Shown in pieces: positions 35,896 to 47,626 of a DNA stretch of 64,000 nucleotides (positions are counted from its first letter, which is position 1; each line of letters starts with the position of its first letter). Position numbers and translations under genes: made by a program. The notes below the pieces were generated by a model, which was given only the letters and a program-made list of their open reading frames with translations, was not told where the DNA came from and made no database searches. This DNA is from Chlorokybus atmophyticus. Taxonomy: Eukaryota; Streptophyta; Chlorokybophyceae; Chlorokybales; Chlorokybaceae. The DNA is taken from positions 317,810 through 381,809 of the forward strand of contig RHPI01001116.1 in assembly GCA_009103225.1 (NCBI GenBank), written 5' to 3'.

Positions 35896-37628
35896 GGCGG
35901 CTGCAGCGCGCACGCCAGCCGCTGTAAACGAGAACGACGAGCTAGGCAAGTAATGGTATTTGTCACGCACAACCCAGGCACCCTACCCTAACCCTAATCT
36001 ACGCTGGGCCAACGCTGTCCGCCCCAGACTATGCAAACCCAGCTTGCAGATTACCCTACATGCAACCGGCTCGCTGGTTCAGAACTCCCCGACGTCACAC
36101 TCACACTCCTCACACTCACTGCACTCCCGGGCCAGACGCCGCCGCCGCCGCCGTGCGCCCAGCGTGTAGTCTACCTGCAGTATTCTTGTATTGAGGGTTG
36201 TTGTACATGGGTACTGCTCGTCCAAAGACGCAATATACCAACATCATCAGACGACCTGCCAACTTTCCGTGCAATTCACGTCGTTTGCATGTAGCAAATA
36301 TCAACCAACTGGAAAACCAGAATCTGAGCTGGACAAAACTTCTAAAAGACTTTGTCCATAAGTTGAGGCGGAGGACAACTCCCACGCGCCTCTCCGGCGC
36401 GCAGTGCTAATGGGCCCCATCCCACTCGTCCCCCTGCCTGGCGGCGCGCCCATCCCCGTGTCGTTGCTGCGGAACGCCCGTGCGTGCGATTGGGCACGAA
36501 GCCCCCCCCAGCAGCCAGCCCGTGGTCGCGACTTGCTGCAAAATCCGTGCACGGCATTGCTCTCTGCCTGTGTGCCGTGTGGTGGGCGTGCACGGAGGGC
36601 TAGCGTGTCGGAGAGGCGCGAGGTGGCGGCGGCGGCGGCGGCGGGCAGGCGGGGGGTAAAGGGGTCAGCGGAGGGTTGTGGCCGTTGAGGGTCCGAGGGT
36701 GCTGGTTTGTCCTTGTGCTAAGTTTTGGGCTGCTGCCGCGCGGCCGGTTTTTGTTTGGCCCCGCTGGGCGGCGGTCGTTGCCGAGTGTTACACTTGAAGG
36801 GTAAGCACATTGCAGGATCGTTATTTGTGTTTTCGTTTGCTGGTCTGCCAAGGGGCAGCTTCTTGACACTAAGTTAGCCTGCTGGCCATACTTTGCAAGC
36901 GGCGCCACTGTGTTGCATACTATCCGACGCCATTCTCCTAGATCCTTGCACAGTTTTCAGGCCGTAGAGTTTTGCAAGAAGCTCGCCAGCATGCGCAGCT
37001 TTGCGAGCGGTCCTGTTCTACGATGAAATACCCGATAACTCGCATGCAAGCAACGAAGCAACTTATCAAGGCAGTTCCAGCGCAATTGTAGTGCTGCTGC
37101 CAAACCTCATTTCAGCTCAGTCTAGTTTGGTTCAGCGCAATTGCTGCTAGGAAGCATACATGTCAGGTTTCTGAGTTGTTTGCAGCCTTCCGATGGCAAG
37201 CTGTTTGCATTGCAGGTGAAGGGGTAACAAGGGTAATGTGGAACATGCGGCTTCCACGCAAAGCATGACATGCATGGGTGAAGTCCTGGCGTGTTCACAA
37301 GCAGCATAAGCGGCTGACGCCCACAGATCGCCAAAGCGAGAAAAGATGCTGACGCAAGAATTGTATCCTTCCTGATACAAACAGTGTCTCATGCAACGAT
37401 TGCGTCGATTCGTAACAAAGTATTGCCATTTTCACATGATTGAGCTCTTAGCTGCACGGTTTGCGCCTTAACGACTAATTCTGGTAATGTAGTCGCATAG
37501 TGCTGCCGTTCGAGCCTTTGGAGGTGAGGCACTGCTTGCAGCTGCGATAATGCATTGATCTGCGCTGCTTGTGACGGGTTTGATTTGTCAGTGCATGCCC
37601 ACCCTTTCATGTGATTTCGGCTGTGCAG
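35896..37628. other. Upstream region of the PITP gene; its first exon(s) not found
   Basis: An ATG at 35894 on the plus strand opens 18 codons ([18 protein letters not shown]) before a GTAATG donor; it may be a 5' exon or chance. A 67-codon frame lies at 36207-36410 (MGTARPKTQYTNIIRRPANF), unassigned. The GC-rich part at 36.4-36.8 kb is open in several frames. I could not find the expected PITP N-terminal exon. Confidence 0.4.
35981..35999 (+). promoter_or_regulatory. Telo-box cluster upstream of UBL5
   Basis: CCCTACCCTAACCCTAATC lies about 90 bp upstream of the UBL5 ATG and could also serve a plus-strand transcript toward the PITP gene. Confidence 0.45.
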
Positions 37629-39763
37629 TATCAAGTCGGCCAGCTGTATATGGTGGCCAAATACTCAAAGGCTGAATCATCTTCTGGCGACGATGGTGTG
37701 GAGATTGTTGTTAATGAGCCTTTTTCAAACGAGCAGGGCACAGGCCAGTACACGCACAAAAGATACTACCTTGCAAAGTGCGTAAGCGAATTTGCCAAGC
37801 TAGCAATCCTTGGCAATAGTTAGATCATCCCCCTTTTTTGTTTTTGTGTTGTTACAAAATATTGACAATGATGGGTTGTGTGACATCGACGTCTTGCCAG
37901 AAAACTACCAGCATGGCTAGTGAAGCTGCTGCCGGCAGCTGCGTTGGTTGTGGATGAGAAGGCATGGAACTCGTTTCCCGATTGCCTAACAGGTGAGACT
38001 CTGTCCTTGCTGTGTGGGTGGAGCCAATGTTAAGGCTTGCATGTGCGTGCATGCTTGTTGCTCAACTCACCTTTCCTCCCGTTGGTGCGACATGCGTGGC
38101 TCCATCTCTATACAATCACAGTATACACGGTGAGTTGTGCATACAAGGTGTGCGCTGCAGGTCTAGCATGTGCGCGCACAATCATCTGAACAATCACGCG
38201 CTTTGCGCAGAGCCCCTATTTGACCAACTTCAAGCTGGAGCTTCGTAGTAAACATTTCAGCGATGCAGGCCAGCAGGAGAATGTACGCATTGCCAGCAGT
38301 GGTTTCTCCCATCATCATGCCATACCAAGCCTGATAGAACTCACCCTGTGGTGTACTTGCCAGGTGTTTGGAGTTCCACCTGAGTTGTTGTCAAAGCGCG
38401 CTGTTGATTATCTAGATATCGCTGCGGACCCTTGGGAGAAGTATGAGGAGAGCGAGGATCCGGCAAAGTTTCACTCGACAAAAACTGGTAGAGGACCTCT
38501 GACCAAGGGCTGGCAGGTGCTTTGCGGGCAAGTTGGCAACATTCTGGATGTGCATATCTTGCTGAAAGTTTAGTCTCATGCGCATGTTTGTTGTTCATTA
38601 ATCTACAGAAAAGGACAAAGCCGATAATGTGCGCATACAAGCTCGTGAATATCGAAGTTCCATATTTTGGCATCCTCGGCAGCCGCATCGAGAAGTACGC
38701 TGTTCGAGTAAGTATGAAACTGTCCCTCTGGTGCAGTGTTGATGTTTGTGGAGACAGTGCTGCCAGTTACTCCGACACACGCATGCATACGTGCTCATGC
38801 CGCCCCCCCCCCCTCGTCTTCTCCGCCCTGTTCGAGCTCCACCTATTACTGTCAACTGGCCCTCCATGGCTTCACGCATCATCAGCTTACGCGCTTTTGG
38901 TATGTACTGCACAGAATGCACAACGCAAAGTGCTGCTGCAAGGACACCGGAAGTGCTTCTGCTGGATGGACGAATGGTTCGGCATGACGCTCGAAGACAT
39001 CCGAACACTTGAAAAGAAGAACATGGAAGAGCTGAACTCGGTATGGGCTTGAGCAAGACTTGTGTTGTTTGCAATGCACAGATCTGAGCGCACTGCAATT
39101 TTGTACACTTGAAGGTGAGGCTGTTTAGAATACAGCTGTATGCTGATTATGCACATCACACAGGTTGTGGGTAACAATCCTGTACCCAAGAAAGACCCGG
39201 TGTTGGCAAAATTAACCAGCAGACACATTACCCGAAGCAACTCGCGGTCGGCCTCGCGGTCAGCCTCGTTCGACGTACCACAGAGGCAGAACTCCATAGA
39301 TCTGCCCAAGAGTAGCGACAGCAGAGAGAGCATGGCAGTCGAGCCGACTCGCAATCGGCGGGCTTCTTTCGGCGGCATCCTCACGAAAACCGACGTTGAC
39401 CAGCGCGGCGACAACAACAACTCCACCAACCTGACTTCCCCCATCACGGAGGACAAGCCCGTGGACGAGACCTTCTGGGACGCGATGCTCAACGCCGGCG
39501 CGGATATCCCGCCCACGCCGACGGGGAGCTACGCGTCGGCGCAGTCGGATATTGCTGTTGATGACTTTCTTAATCAGGATCAGGACCCCCTCGACGGCGC
39601 CATCTCTATATCAGAGTCTGCTGCTGCGCCAGCGCCTGCGCCACCGCTGCCACCTCCACAACTGTCGATAGCGCCAAAGGTTGTGCCGGCCACAGCGCTG
39701 CACAAAGGCAAGCGGAGACGAGGGTTATTTGCATGTTTTGCGGAGCCAGCGGTTAAGGCTTGA
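37629..39763 (+). CDS. Phosphatidylinositol transfer protein with a serine-rich tail (5' end missing)
   Basis: The exons encode a START-like PITP domain that shuttles phosphatidylinositol and phosphatidylcholine between membranes. The first recognised exon starts at 37629 with YQVGQLYMVAKYSKAESSSG and has NEPFSNEQGTGQYTHKRYYL. Later exons read KLPAWLVKLLPAAALVVDEK, EPYLTNFKLELRSKHFSDAG, then FHSTKTGRGPLTKGWQ (the family TGRGPL motif), KRTKPIMCAYKLVNIEVPYF and HRKCFCWMDEWFGMTLEDIR. The order and spacing match animal class I PITPs. A C-terminal extension of about 190 residues follows: RS-rich (SNSRSASRSASFDV), a kinase-like RRASF site, acidic and Pro-rich parts, and the end RRRGLFACFAEPAVKA. 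About 20 N-terminal residues are expected upstream but were not located. Confidence 0.87.
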
Positions 39764-41802
39764 AAGTCGAGTCGTCGTGTTGGGTATGGTAATTTGAGTA
39801 GTAGCGGAAGCAGGCGTCTCGTGATACATAGCTGACATGGTAAACCCAGGATATTCCTAGATACAATACTGGCCTGCGAAATTTGGAATGGGCGTTAGTG
39901 ACAGTAGAGTTGGTTGTTGTGGGCTGTTTGCACAATACCGTGACTGCTGTTGTGTTAGTCTCTGGTGTTAGTACATGTACCATCTTTGGACTGTCACAGG
40001 TATCACCTTAGGCTGATATGACATGCTTGTGGACGAGTGCGCGCGCGCGTGCCTGTGCGTGCATGTGATTGTGTACAGAACATGCAATTTGGGTATGTGG
40101 CATGCATGTCACATGCATCAGTGACAATCTCAATACATCAGCACCACCACCACCACCACCGGGTTACATACACGACGCCTTGTGTACAAGTAATGACGCA
40201 TGCATGTTGACTAACGGGGCAAGGGCAATAGCGAAGCTAGATAGCTGAGGTTGTATAGGCAGCCCGGTGGTAAAACAAGTTGTTGCCATGTTGGACTGTG
40301 CTTGTGCTTGAGTATGTGACAAGGCCGTGCAATGGTGAGTCACACGCACACCATTGCTTATATTCTACACAGCGACGCCAGCAATCCGTACATGCATGCG
40401 AACTGGCGAAAACCCTAAGCATGCAGTGGGTCGGGTGAAGGTGGGGCGGCGGTGGAAGGGGAGGGAGCGGGGAGGAGGAGTCTTTTCATCGGTAGTGGAA
40501 GCTGCAAGGGCTGGCCGCTGACCACAGCCGCTGTGCAGGCAACTACCATCGCTGCCAGTGATGCATGCATGACTAACAGGGGGGCAGTAGGAGTAGAGGT
40601 AGAGTAGCGACATACTTAGCCCGGTGGTCGTGCATTCGGCATGGAGGTGCGTGGGGTGAGTTGCATGTCATGCATGGTGTTGAATTGCATGTTTATAACA
40701 GCCTCGTGCCTATCCTGTACACTCATTCACTATCTATCTACCTGCCTTCAGTACTGCCCAACCCCGCTAGACATCACTGCACAACGTTCAGCTAGTCAGT
40801 TGTGGTCGGCGCTGGGCAGTCGACAATGTCAATGGGGGATGGACTCTCTCCCTCCTCCCGCCAGCATCACCCTCGCCCCTCCTCTCCGCTTGCTGCTATC
40901 TTTGGCAGTCCTTTGTAACCCTCAGCCCCGCACTGCTGACGTCAGCAGTGCATGCTTGTAGCGGTGGCGCGTGGCGCTGTCAGCTGTGGCGGTGTGCCGC
41001 TATGCAGTGTGTGTACATACAGCTCAAGAGTGTTAGTCACATGCATCGTAGCGGGCGAGGACACGTTGCCACACGCTTGCGCACACTACACAGTCACCAT
41101 TCCGTGTGTGTATCCGTGCCTGTGTGCACTTGCGCAAGTCGGAGTGTACATAAGTCTCTAGTCTACTATGCACATGTAGGTACAGCTGCTGCGCCTGCTA
41201 TCAGCAACACTCCCTACTATGTGGCGTGCACTTAGCTAGCCAGTCCCCTTAGCGCTAGGGTTTGTTTTGTCTTGAATTGTAAGTTGCTTGTTGGGCGTGA
41301 TGATGTGATGCGTGCTTGCTTGCGTGTGCTACTACCGGGGGACCCTCTCTGTTACCCTATGTATGTAAGGGGTATGATACTATGCCAACATGCATGGTGC
41401 GCGCATGCTTAGACCATTTGCACTGCATCGCACACTACTGTCACTGGCCGCAACAATAGCAAGTGCTCACCTGATATGCAACTGCTATACTGTAGTGTAG
41501 TAGTACCCAAGCCACTCCAGAACCGTATAATTTGTTCGCACGCACATGGTTGCAACATGCTCCTAGCGGCTAGCAAACATGTTGCGAGGGAGAAAAGGAG
41601 ACGCGTTCATGGCTGCAGCCCATGTTCCCAATACGGGTGCGCTCACACTTCAAACTACGACTAGCTCCAATGATGTCTTGCATCAGGACCCGCTGTCATT
41701 CGTAAACAAGTCAACCTAGAAGTGCTCGCAAAACAACTCCCGACGCTGTCATGTCAAGCAGTACAGACAGCCTGCCTCTATCAGCTAAGACCTGCAGGTG
41801 GC
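39764..41802. other. Intergenic repeat region
   Basis: It holds copy B of the dispersed repeat, a telo-box-like motif at 40409-40420, and TG/CA and TGCATG-rich DNA. No exon was recognised between the PITP and TFIIE alpha 3' ends. Confidence 0.55.
40498..40725. repeat. Dispersed repeat, copy B
   Basis: AAGGGCTGGCCGCTGACCAC, then GTAGGAGTAGAGGTAGAGTA, then CTCGTGCCTATCCTGTACAC recapitulate copy A at 6715-6990 in the same order. A pyrimidine-rich block with a GACGTCAGCAGTG motif at about 40936 resembles 23540-23655, hinting at a larger family. Confidence 0.65.
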
Positions 41803-43533
41803 TCAACCGACATCTTCCCAGTCCACATCATCATCACCGTCCTCTGCATCACCGTCTCCGATGTTTGCATCCAGAGGGGCAGCACTAGAGGAAGCGCCAT
41901 TCAGCGCTGAGGCAGCACCAGGATCTTGGTTGAACGACGCAAAAGCTGTCTCCGCAGCTTCACCAACATCGTCATCCTCCCACTCTATGCCGTCATCCAC
42001 GCCACCCCCTGCGGACACCCAGGATGCTGTCACAGTGCGTGTGACACACACACAGCATGTATTGCGTGCTACCCTCGTTGGGTGACAGCCTTTTAGTAAC
42101 TTGACACACCAAACAGCGATTGTACCTTCCAAGGGGGATGTTTCAGGCATATCGACCCAATCCAAGTCATCTCCGGCCTGAACTATGCCAGCATTGGGAG
42201 AGACGGCTTCAAGCTTGGCAGGAGGTTGAGTACCGGATGTAAGCTCAAACTCCTTCTGCAAGAGAAAAAAGCAGCGTGAGAAAGTTTAAGTCCAATCATG
42301 TGTGTTCCTCAAGGAGGAACAGGAATGACTGGAGAACATCCAAGTGACGATGAATGGTCTTACATCCTCAAGAGCAGCAGGGTTTGCATCTTCCCAGTCA
42401 ACATCTTCACCGCCTGCCAACCCAAGGTTATCTCAGCACCATGCGCACTGTTGAAGCACAATCCAACACAAGCAGCCCCAACCCGCACCGGGGGCGCCCG
42501 CATCATCCCAATCAATGCCCTCAGGGCCTTCTTCGTGCGCGGGTGCAGCTCCCTCTTCTTGCTTGACTGGCAGCAACGGCGGCGTTAACTGTTGAGGAGC
42601 AGCAGCAGCACCTTCTTCCATCTTCACTTGCACCATGTTGGGTGGTTGAGGCGCAACAACCGCCTCTGGAGCCACATCCTGAGACAAGAGCAGAGTTGAA
42701 CAGACGTGCTTCGTGAGGAGCATAAATTGAACTGCAGCGTGGTGAGAGTGTTTTTGTACCTGTCCTTGCCTGGCCAGCATGGCTGCGTAGTACGCTTTGA
42801 TGTACTCCTCGCGGTAGGCTTCCTCCGCGGACTTGGCTCCTCCTCCAGCTTGCTCTTGTTTGACCATAACTACAGCTGCTGCACGGTCTGCTCGACAAGA
42901 CCACAAATGCTTGCTGGTAAGAGACCACTTGTACACTTGCAATAGCCCGCGCCCCCCCCCTCCNNNNNNNNNNNNNNNNNNNNNNNNNNNNNNNNNNNNN
43001 NNNNNNNNNNNNNNNNNNNNNNNNNNNNNNNNNNNNNNNNNNNNNNNNNNNNNNNNNNNNNNNNNNNNNNNNNNNNNNNNNNNNNNNNNNNNNNNNNNNN
43101 NNNNNNNNNNNNNNNNNNNNNNNNNNNNNNNNNNNNNNNNNNNNNNNNNNNNNNNNNNNNNNNNNNNNNNNNNNNNNNNNNNNNNNNNNNNNNNNNNNNN
43201 NNNNNNNNNNNNNNNNNNNNNNNNNNNNNNNNNNNNNNNNNNNNNNNNNNNNNNNNNNNNNNNNNNNNNNNNNNNNNNNNNNNNNNNNNNNNNNNNNNNN
43301 NNNNNNNNNNNNNNNNNNNNNNNNNNNNNNNNNNNNNNNNNNNNNNNNNNNNNNNNNNNNNNNNNNNNNNNNNNNNNNNNNNNNNNNNNNNNNNNNNNNN
43401 NNNNNNNNNNNNNNNNNNNNNNNNNNNNNNNNNNNNNNNNNNNNNNNNNNNNNNNNNNNNNNNNNNNNNNNNNNNNNNNNNNNNNNNNNNNNNNNNNNNN
43501 NNNNNNNNNNNNNNNNNNNNNNNNNNNNNNNNN

Positions 43534-43565
<32 letters not shown>

Positions 43566-46555
43566 CCTTTTGCTTGCTGCATGGCTCGCAGGCATGTATG
43601 GACTGCTCTCCAAGCAGATCCTTTTTGACATGCAGCCCACAAGTGAGGAGATCGTAGTATACAAGTATAGACTGGAGTCAGCGCAACTGTATGCGCTTGC
43701 TCCAGCTTGCTTTTACTACGGTATACTACGGTCTCCTCACCAATGGTTGCTTGTCTACATGTATGCTCGTAGTGCAGTCTGTACATGCCTGCGAGCCTGT
43801 AGCCATACAATTCACGCGGAGGCGCGCACAGGTGCACAGGTGCGTACATACGCACACTTACCGGTGCTTGTAGCGGTCGCACCCTCCTCCTGCTTGACAG
43901 CGGCATACTCGATGGTAAACGTGTCCGCATCCTGTTGTTCTTCCTGCTGCGTGGTGGCGGCCGCCGCGGTGCCGCCGGGCTGCGGTACGCCCATGCTCTC
44001 TCGCCACATCCACGGCGGCAACACCTTCGGCACCGGCTGCCCCGCTGCCCCTGCCCCCGCCGCAGTTCCATTCGCACCAGCACCACCCGCACCCAAGTCT
44101 CCCAGATCAACCTCAACCTGCAGTTGCAGAGTAATGTTGGGTGAGCTCAACATACTGCTATGCACGTGTCCACAGACTGAGGTGTATACACTGACTTGTG
44201 GGTGAGGCCCATGCAGACAACGACGACAACAACAAAAAAGACAACAACTGTAGCACGTTGTGGCAGAGCTGTGTATGAAGGTGGGCAAACCTCACCTGCG
44301 TTTCTTCAAAATAGGAGGAAGCTGGGTCTACTGCGCCGCTTCGGGGCACGCCGCGCGGCATACCCGGCAGCTCGACCTGCACGTTGGCTGCGCCGATGGT
44401 GGCGTTGCGAGCGGCCCACTCGCCTGTGTGCGGTTCAACCGGTTGGTTAGCAGTGTACCTCATCTCTGAGAGAATTGTACATGTCAACGTGACATAGTAT
44501 GCGCGCTGTGCTGCTGTACCTAACGGGCCAAAGTTCGGGGCTGGCAAGTCTTTCACCTTGGCTACCTGGTCCAAGAGAGGCTTCAACTGTGCCTAAACCA
44601 CACAACTAACGCTGTCAGCCACCTTGTGCAGGATAACACGCATGCAACCTAAAAAAGTAAACATGCATACCCACCTCCATCCTAGCCAGCATGTCGCGCG
44701 CGAGCTCTCTACGTTTGACTCTTGAATCGTCACCTGATATATGCGCGTTTCAGCTGTTTCACCTAGTGTCGACAGTTGGGTGAACCCCACAATGTGGTGT
44801 TCACAACACACTCACCTTGCGGGTCACCCGCAGCACCTTCCACAAACAGCTCCGCCTCACACTCTTCGCAGTGAAACGTCAAGTCCGCGGGGTTGATGAG
44901 CCTCATCGAATCGAGTGCAGAGTACCTGACAATGGCAACAATGCTGTGTTGCTGTGGTTGCGGGTTGCAGAGATGCATGCAAATTGTTGTTGTATAACGT
45001 TACCGTCTGCCGCAGAACGGAGTACGGCAAATGTACTCCTGGTTGTCGATGTTCTCCTCGGCCTCGTCTTTGAGCCGCCGCCGCATGCGATGCAGGCGGT
45101 ACCGCACGACGTCGACCAGCCTGGTATAGTCGAGGCAGGCATACGTGTATGTGTGGGGCTGCAGAAGAAGAGTAGGAGCCACACAGAGACAAACTCTCAC
45201 AATCATGTGTAGTCCCAACCAAACAACCACCCTTGATACATACTGCACAGAGCACACATGTACGCATACACGCATGTGTGCGCGCGCATTCACACACACA
45301 CATGCACATGTGTGCTAACACAAACGCATGCGCACACCCCTCCACCCCTCCACCCCTCCACCCACCTTGGGTTCTTTCTTGATGACGCCCGCCGCCGCGT
45401 CCTTCTCCGCCTGCTCCTGCACGGCCGCGTCGCTCGGGGGAGGCGGGGGCGGCACTGCGGGCGCGGGCGTCACGGTCTCCAGCCTCGCCGGCGCGGTGCT
45501 GGTCGCGGCCATCGCCAGCGCAAACAGCTGCGCGTCCTTCTTGCCCTCACGGCGGTGCTCGCGAATGACCAGTTGCTCCTGAATGATGAGGATAATGTTG
45601 TTGTTGATGTCAACGACATATTCTGGTTACACATATGTGTGCGTGCGAGTGCATATGTGGTTGCGTGTACATGTGTGCACATGCGTGCATGTGCGTGAGC
45701 GTGCGTGCGTTTGCGTGCATGTGTGCATATATATATGCGTGCATGCCCTGACATGCCATACGTGTGCATGCTTGTGTGGGAGCGTGTTGTGAGGACGCAT
45801 GTATGCACACGACCAACCTCTTCAAGGACGCGTATGGCGCGTCTGAGCTGTTTCGGATGCATGCGAAGATCTTTGGCAAGCTCATCTTCCTGGGGCAACA
45901 AAAGAAACACAATCGTTTGCTTAGCTCATAAATCACTTCATGCAGCAATGTAATGCAATTAAGCCCTATATTACAAGATGTCATGTTGTACCTTGACCCA
46001 TTGTCGTCTAGTGAGTGCGTCCACGATCACAACAGCGATGCCCAAGTACTCTGTCTTGTCGGTCGCCTTCTTGGGTGCGGTGCGCGGGGGCTCCTCGCCG
46101 CTGTAGAATGCGCGGGCAACTAACCGCGCGAGTCTGCGCAATGCATTGCAGATCAACCATATGCGCATAGCTAGCTGGGCTCTGCTGCAACTTTGAGAAC
46201 TGTAATAAAAACAGGTATGCACGTGTTACGTGACTTGTCGTGTAACGGTTGATAATACATGTCCAGTATGTGACGAACCACTCCACTGACGGCATAACTA
46301 AAACACATGAACATGTGCCAGCATGCATATCCAAGCCTTGAGACTGAGTTCCACATGCATATCCATGCATGTGGAACTCAGTGCCAAGGCTGAAAGCTTG
46401 CCAGCATAATGGGAGTAGAACAATTGAAGACATTGATAACACGCAACGCTCCGTGCGCAGCTAAGCCAACGGTACGATTAGCAATGATTTGCGGGAACAA
46501 GCTGGTAACAAATGAAAAATGCAACTTCCAGCGCTCACCGCTTGTAGTGCTCCAT
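41803..46555 (-). CDS. TFIIE alpha subunit (general transcription factor), crossed by an assembly gap
   Basis: TFIIE alpha recruits TFIIH to RNA polymerase II. Exon 1 (46555-46539, MEHYKR) joins LARLVARAFYSGEE in exon 2. The winged helix follows (VIVDALTRRQWVKEDELAKD, then LRMHPKQLRRAIRVLEE), and later RLVDVVRYRLHRMRRRLKDE and the zinc ribbon: ICRTPFCGRRYSALDSMRLI and HCEECEAELFVEG. The first cysteine pair is spaced C-x4-C, not the usual C-x2-C. The C-terminal half carries (V/I)K-x-E motifs (IKKE, VKQE, VKQE, VKME, VKQE) and five acidic tryptophan motifs (IDWDDA, VDWEDA, LDWVDM, IEWEDD, VDWEDV), the last at the stop at 41803. The 570 N gap and poly-C fall in an intron between TFTIEYAAVKQEE and the AAAVVMVKQE exon, so an exon may be hidden. 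Confidence 0.9.
42964..43533. other. Assembly gap (about 570 N)
   Basis: Unsequenced bases with C-rich edges on both sides, inside the TFIIE alpha gene. Real length and content are unknown. Confidence 0.98.
43582..43798. repeat. Foldback element of about 217 bp in a TFIIE alpha intron
   Basis: GGCTCGCAGGCATGTATGGA is inverted at the far end as TACATGCCTGCGAGCC with two mismatches over 24 bp. Inner blocks GTGAGGAGATCGTAGTATAC and GTATACTACGGTCTCCTCAC pair with one mismatch. The arms are about 100 bp with a short centre, typical of a MITE or foldback transposon. No coding capacity. Confidence 0.85.
46343..46382. repeat. Hairpin, 18 bp perfect stem, in TFIIE alpha intron 1
   Basis: ACTGAGTTCCACATGCAT is inverted across ATCC. 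CCTTG before and CAAGG after also pair with small bulges. Confidence 0.9.
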
Positions 46556-47626
46556 ATATCAAGGGATGCAGGCAGCGCTACTCAGCAGAAGGAGGCCGCA
46601 AAACCCTAACCCTGGCCGCAGCGGCTGCAACAGCGGCACATGCTGCCAAGCAGCAGGTGAATCCTGCTGCCCTGCACTAAACCCTACCCTGAAGAAGCCC
46701 CTGCGCCTCAATTCTTGCACCAGATCTGATTTACTACCTCACGCCAGCACCACCGACCAGCACGATGCCCCCGCCACGGCCACCGCCGCCGCCGCCGCTG
46801 CCGCCAACCAGCTGAATGTCTGGCTCAACCGACCGCAGTCAAAGTTTCAGCATGCTCAGCCTGGTTAACGTAGCCTGCGTTGTAGCTCCATCCATTACGT
46901 CGCTGCCTGTTGCAGATATCGCAGCGTTTGGAGCGACGTACCCGAGTGCCCGGACCGGACCAGCCTTGTTTTGCACCGGACGAAGCACCGAGCGTGACCG
47001 GTACCATGGCGCATCTGACCGGCGTGGTGGCTAGTTCTAAAACTAGCTATGGCGTCACGTGACTCGCGAGACAGCATTTTTCTTGGATTTTTTTGGGCGA
47101 CAATTTCTGCGTCAATTATGAAGCTTAGCAAACGCTTTCCTGCTCAGCGGGAGGAGAGGGGGGCAAAAGGTGCTCAGGCCTAGTGATCTGTTTTGGTTTC
47201 TGTGTGCGTGTGTGTGTGGACCGCCAGGACAGCTGGCAGGTGGGGCGGCGGTTGTGTATGACTGCTGCTGCCGAGGGGTGCGGGATCAGGTGTGGGAGCA
47301 GCAGCCTTACACCAATGGGAGGTCGTGGTTGCTGCTGGCGACAACATAGTTTGGTCTAGAGCAGAGTCTGTCGTGTGCACTGGTCAGCGCCATTGAGTTG
47401 TGGGGTAATTCATTGGCCCAATTTTGATCGTATATAGTGAGTGCCAATGGAGGGGCGCTCTCTCACCCCCACGCGCTCCCGCCCAGGCACCGCAAGGTGA
47501 GACATCTTGTACTGCACTTGTGAGTGATATTACAGGCAGAGCCGCATACACAACAACAACCTTAGTCAATCCCCCTGATCTAATACGTATTTGAGTTGAT
47601 TGTTCACAACAGATCACAATAACAAA
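46556..47626. other. Divergent region between TFIIE alpha and the kinesin
   Basis: A 100-codon plus-strand frame starts at 46566 (MQAALLSRRRPQNPNPGRSG), 10 bp from the TFIIE alpha ATG. It contains an alanine run and may be a 5' leader exon or chance, since the DNA is GC-rich. Telo-boxes lie at 46601 and 46679. Nothing else is recognised. Confidence 0.4.
46601..46615 (+). promoter_or_regulatory. Telo-box AAACCCTAACCCTGG upstream of TFIIE alpha
   Basis: It lies 46 bp upstream of the TFIIE alpha start codon; a weaker AAACCCTACCC follows at 46679-46689. Confidence 0.5.

Noticed and set aside
42521-44116. Frames running through the N gap
   Set aside because: Most of their length is undetermined bases; the true coding exons of TFIIE alpha are in other frames on the minus strand.
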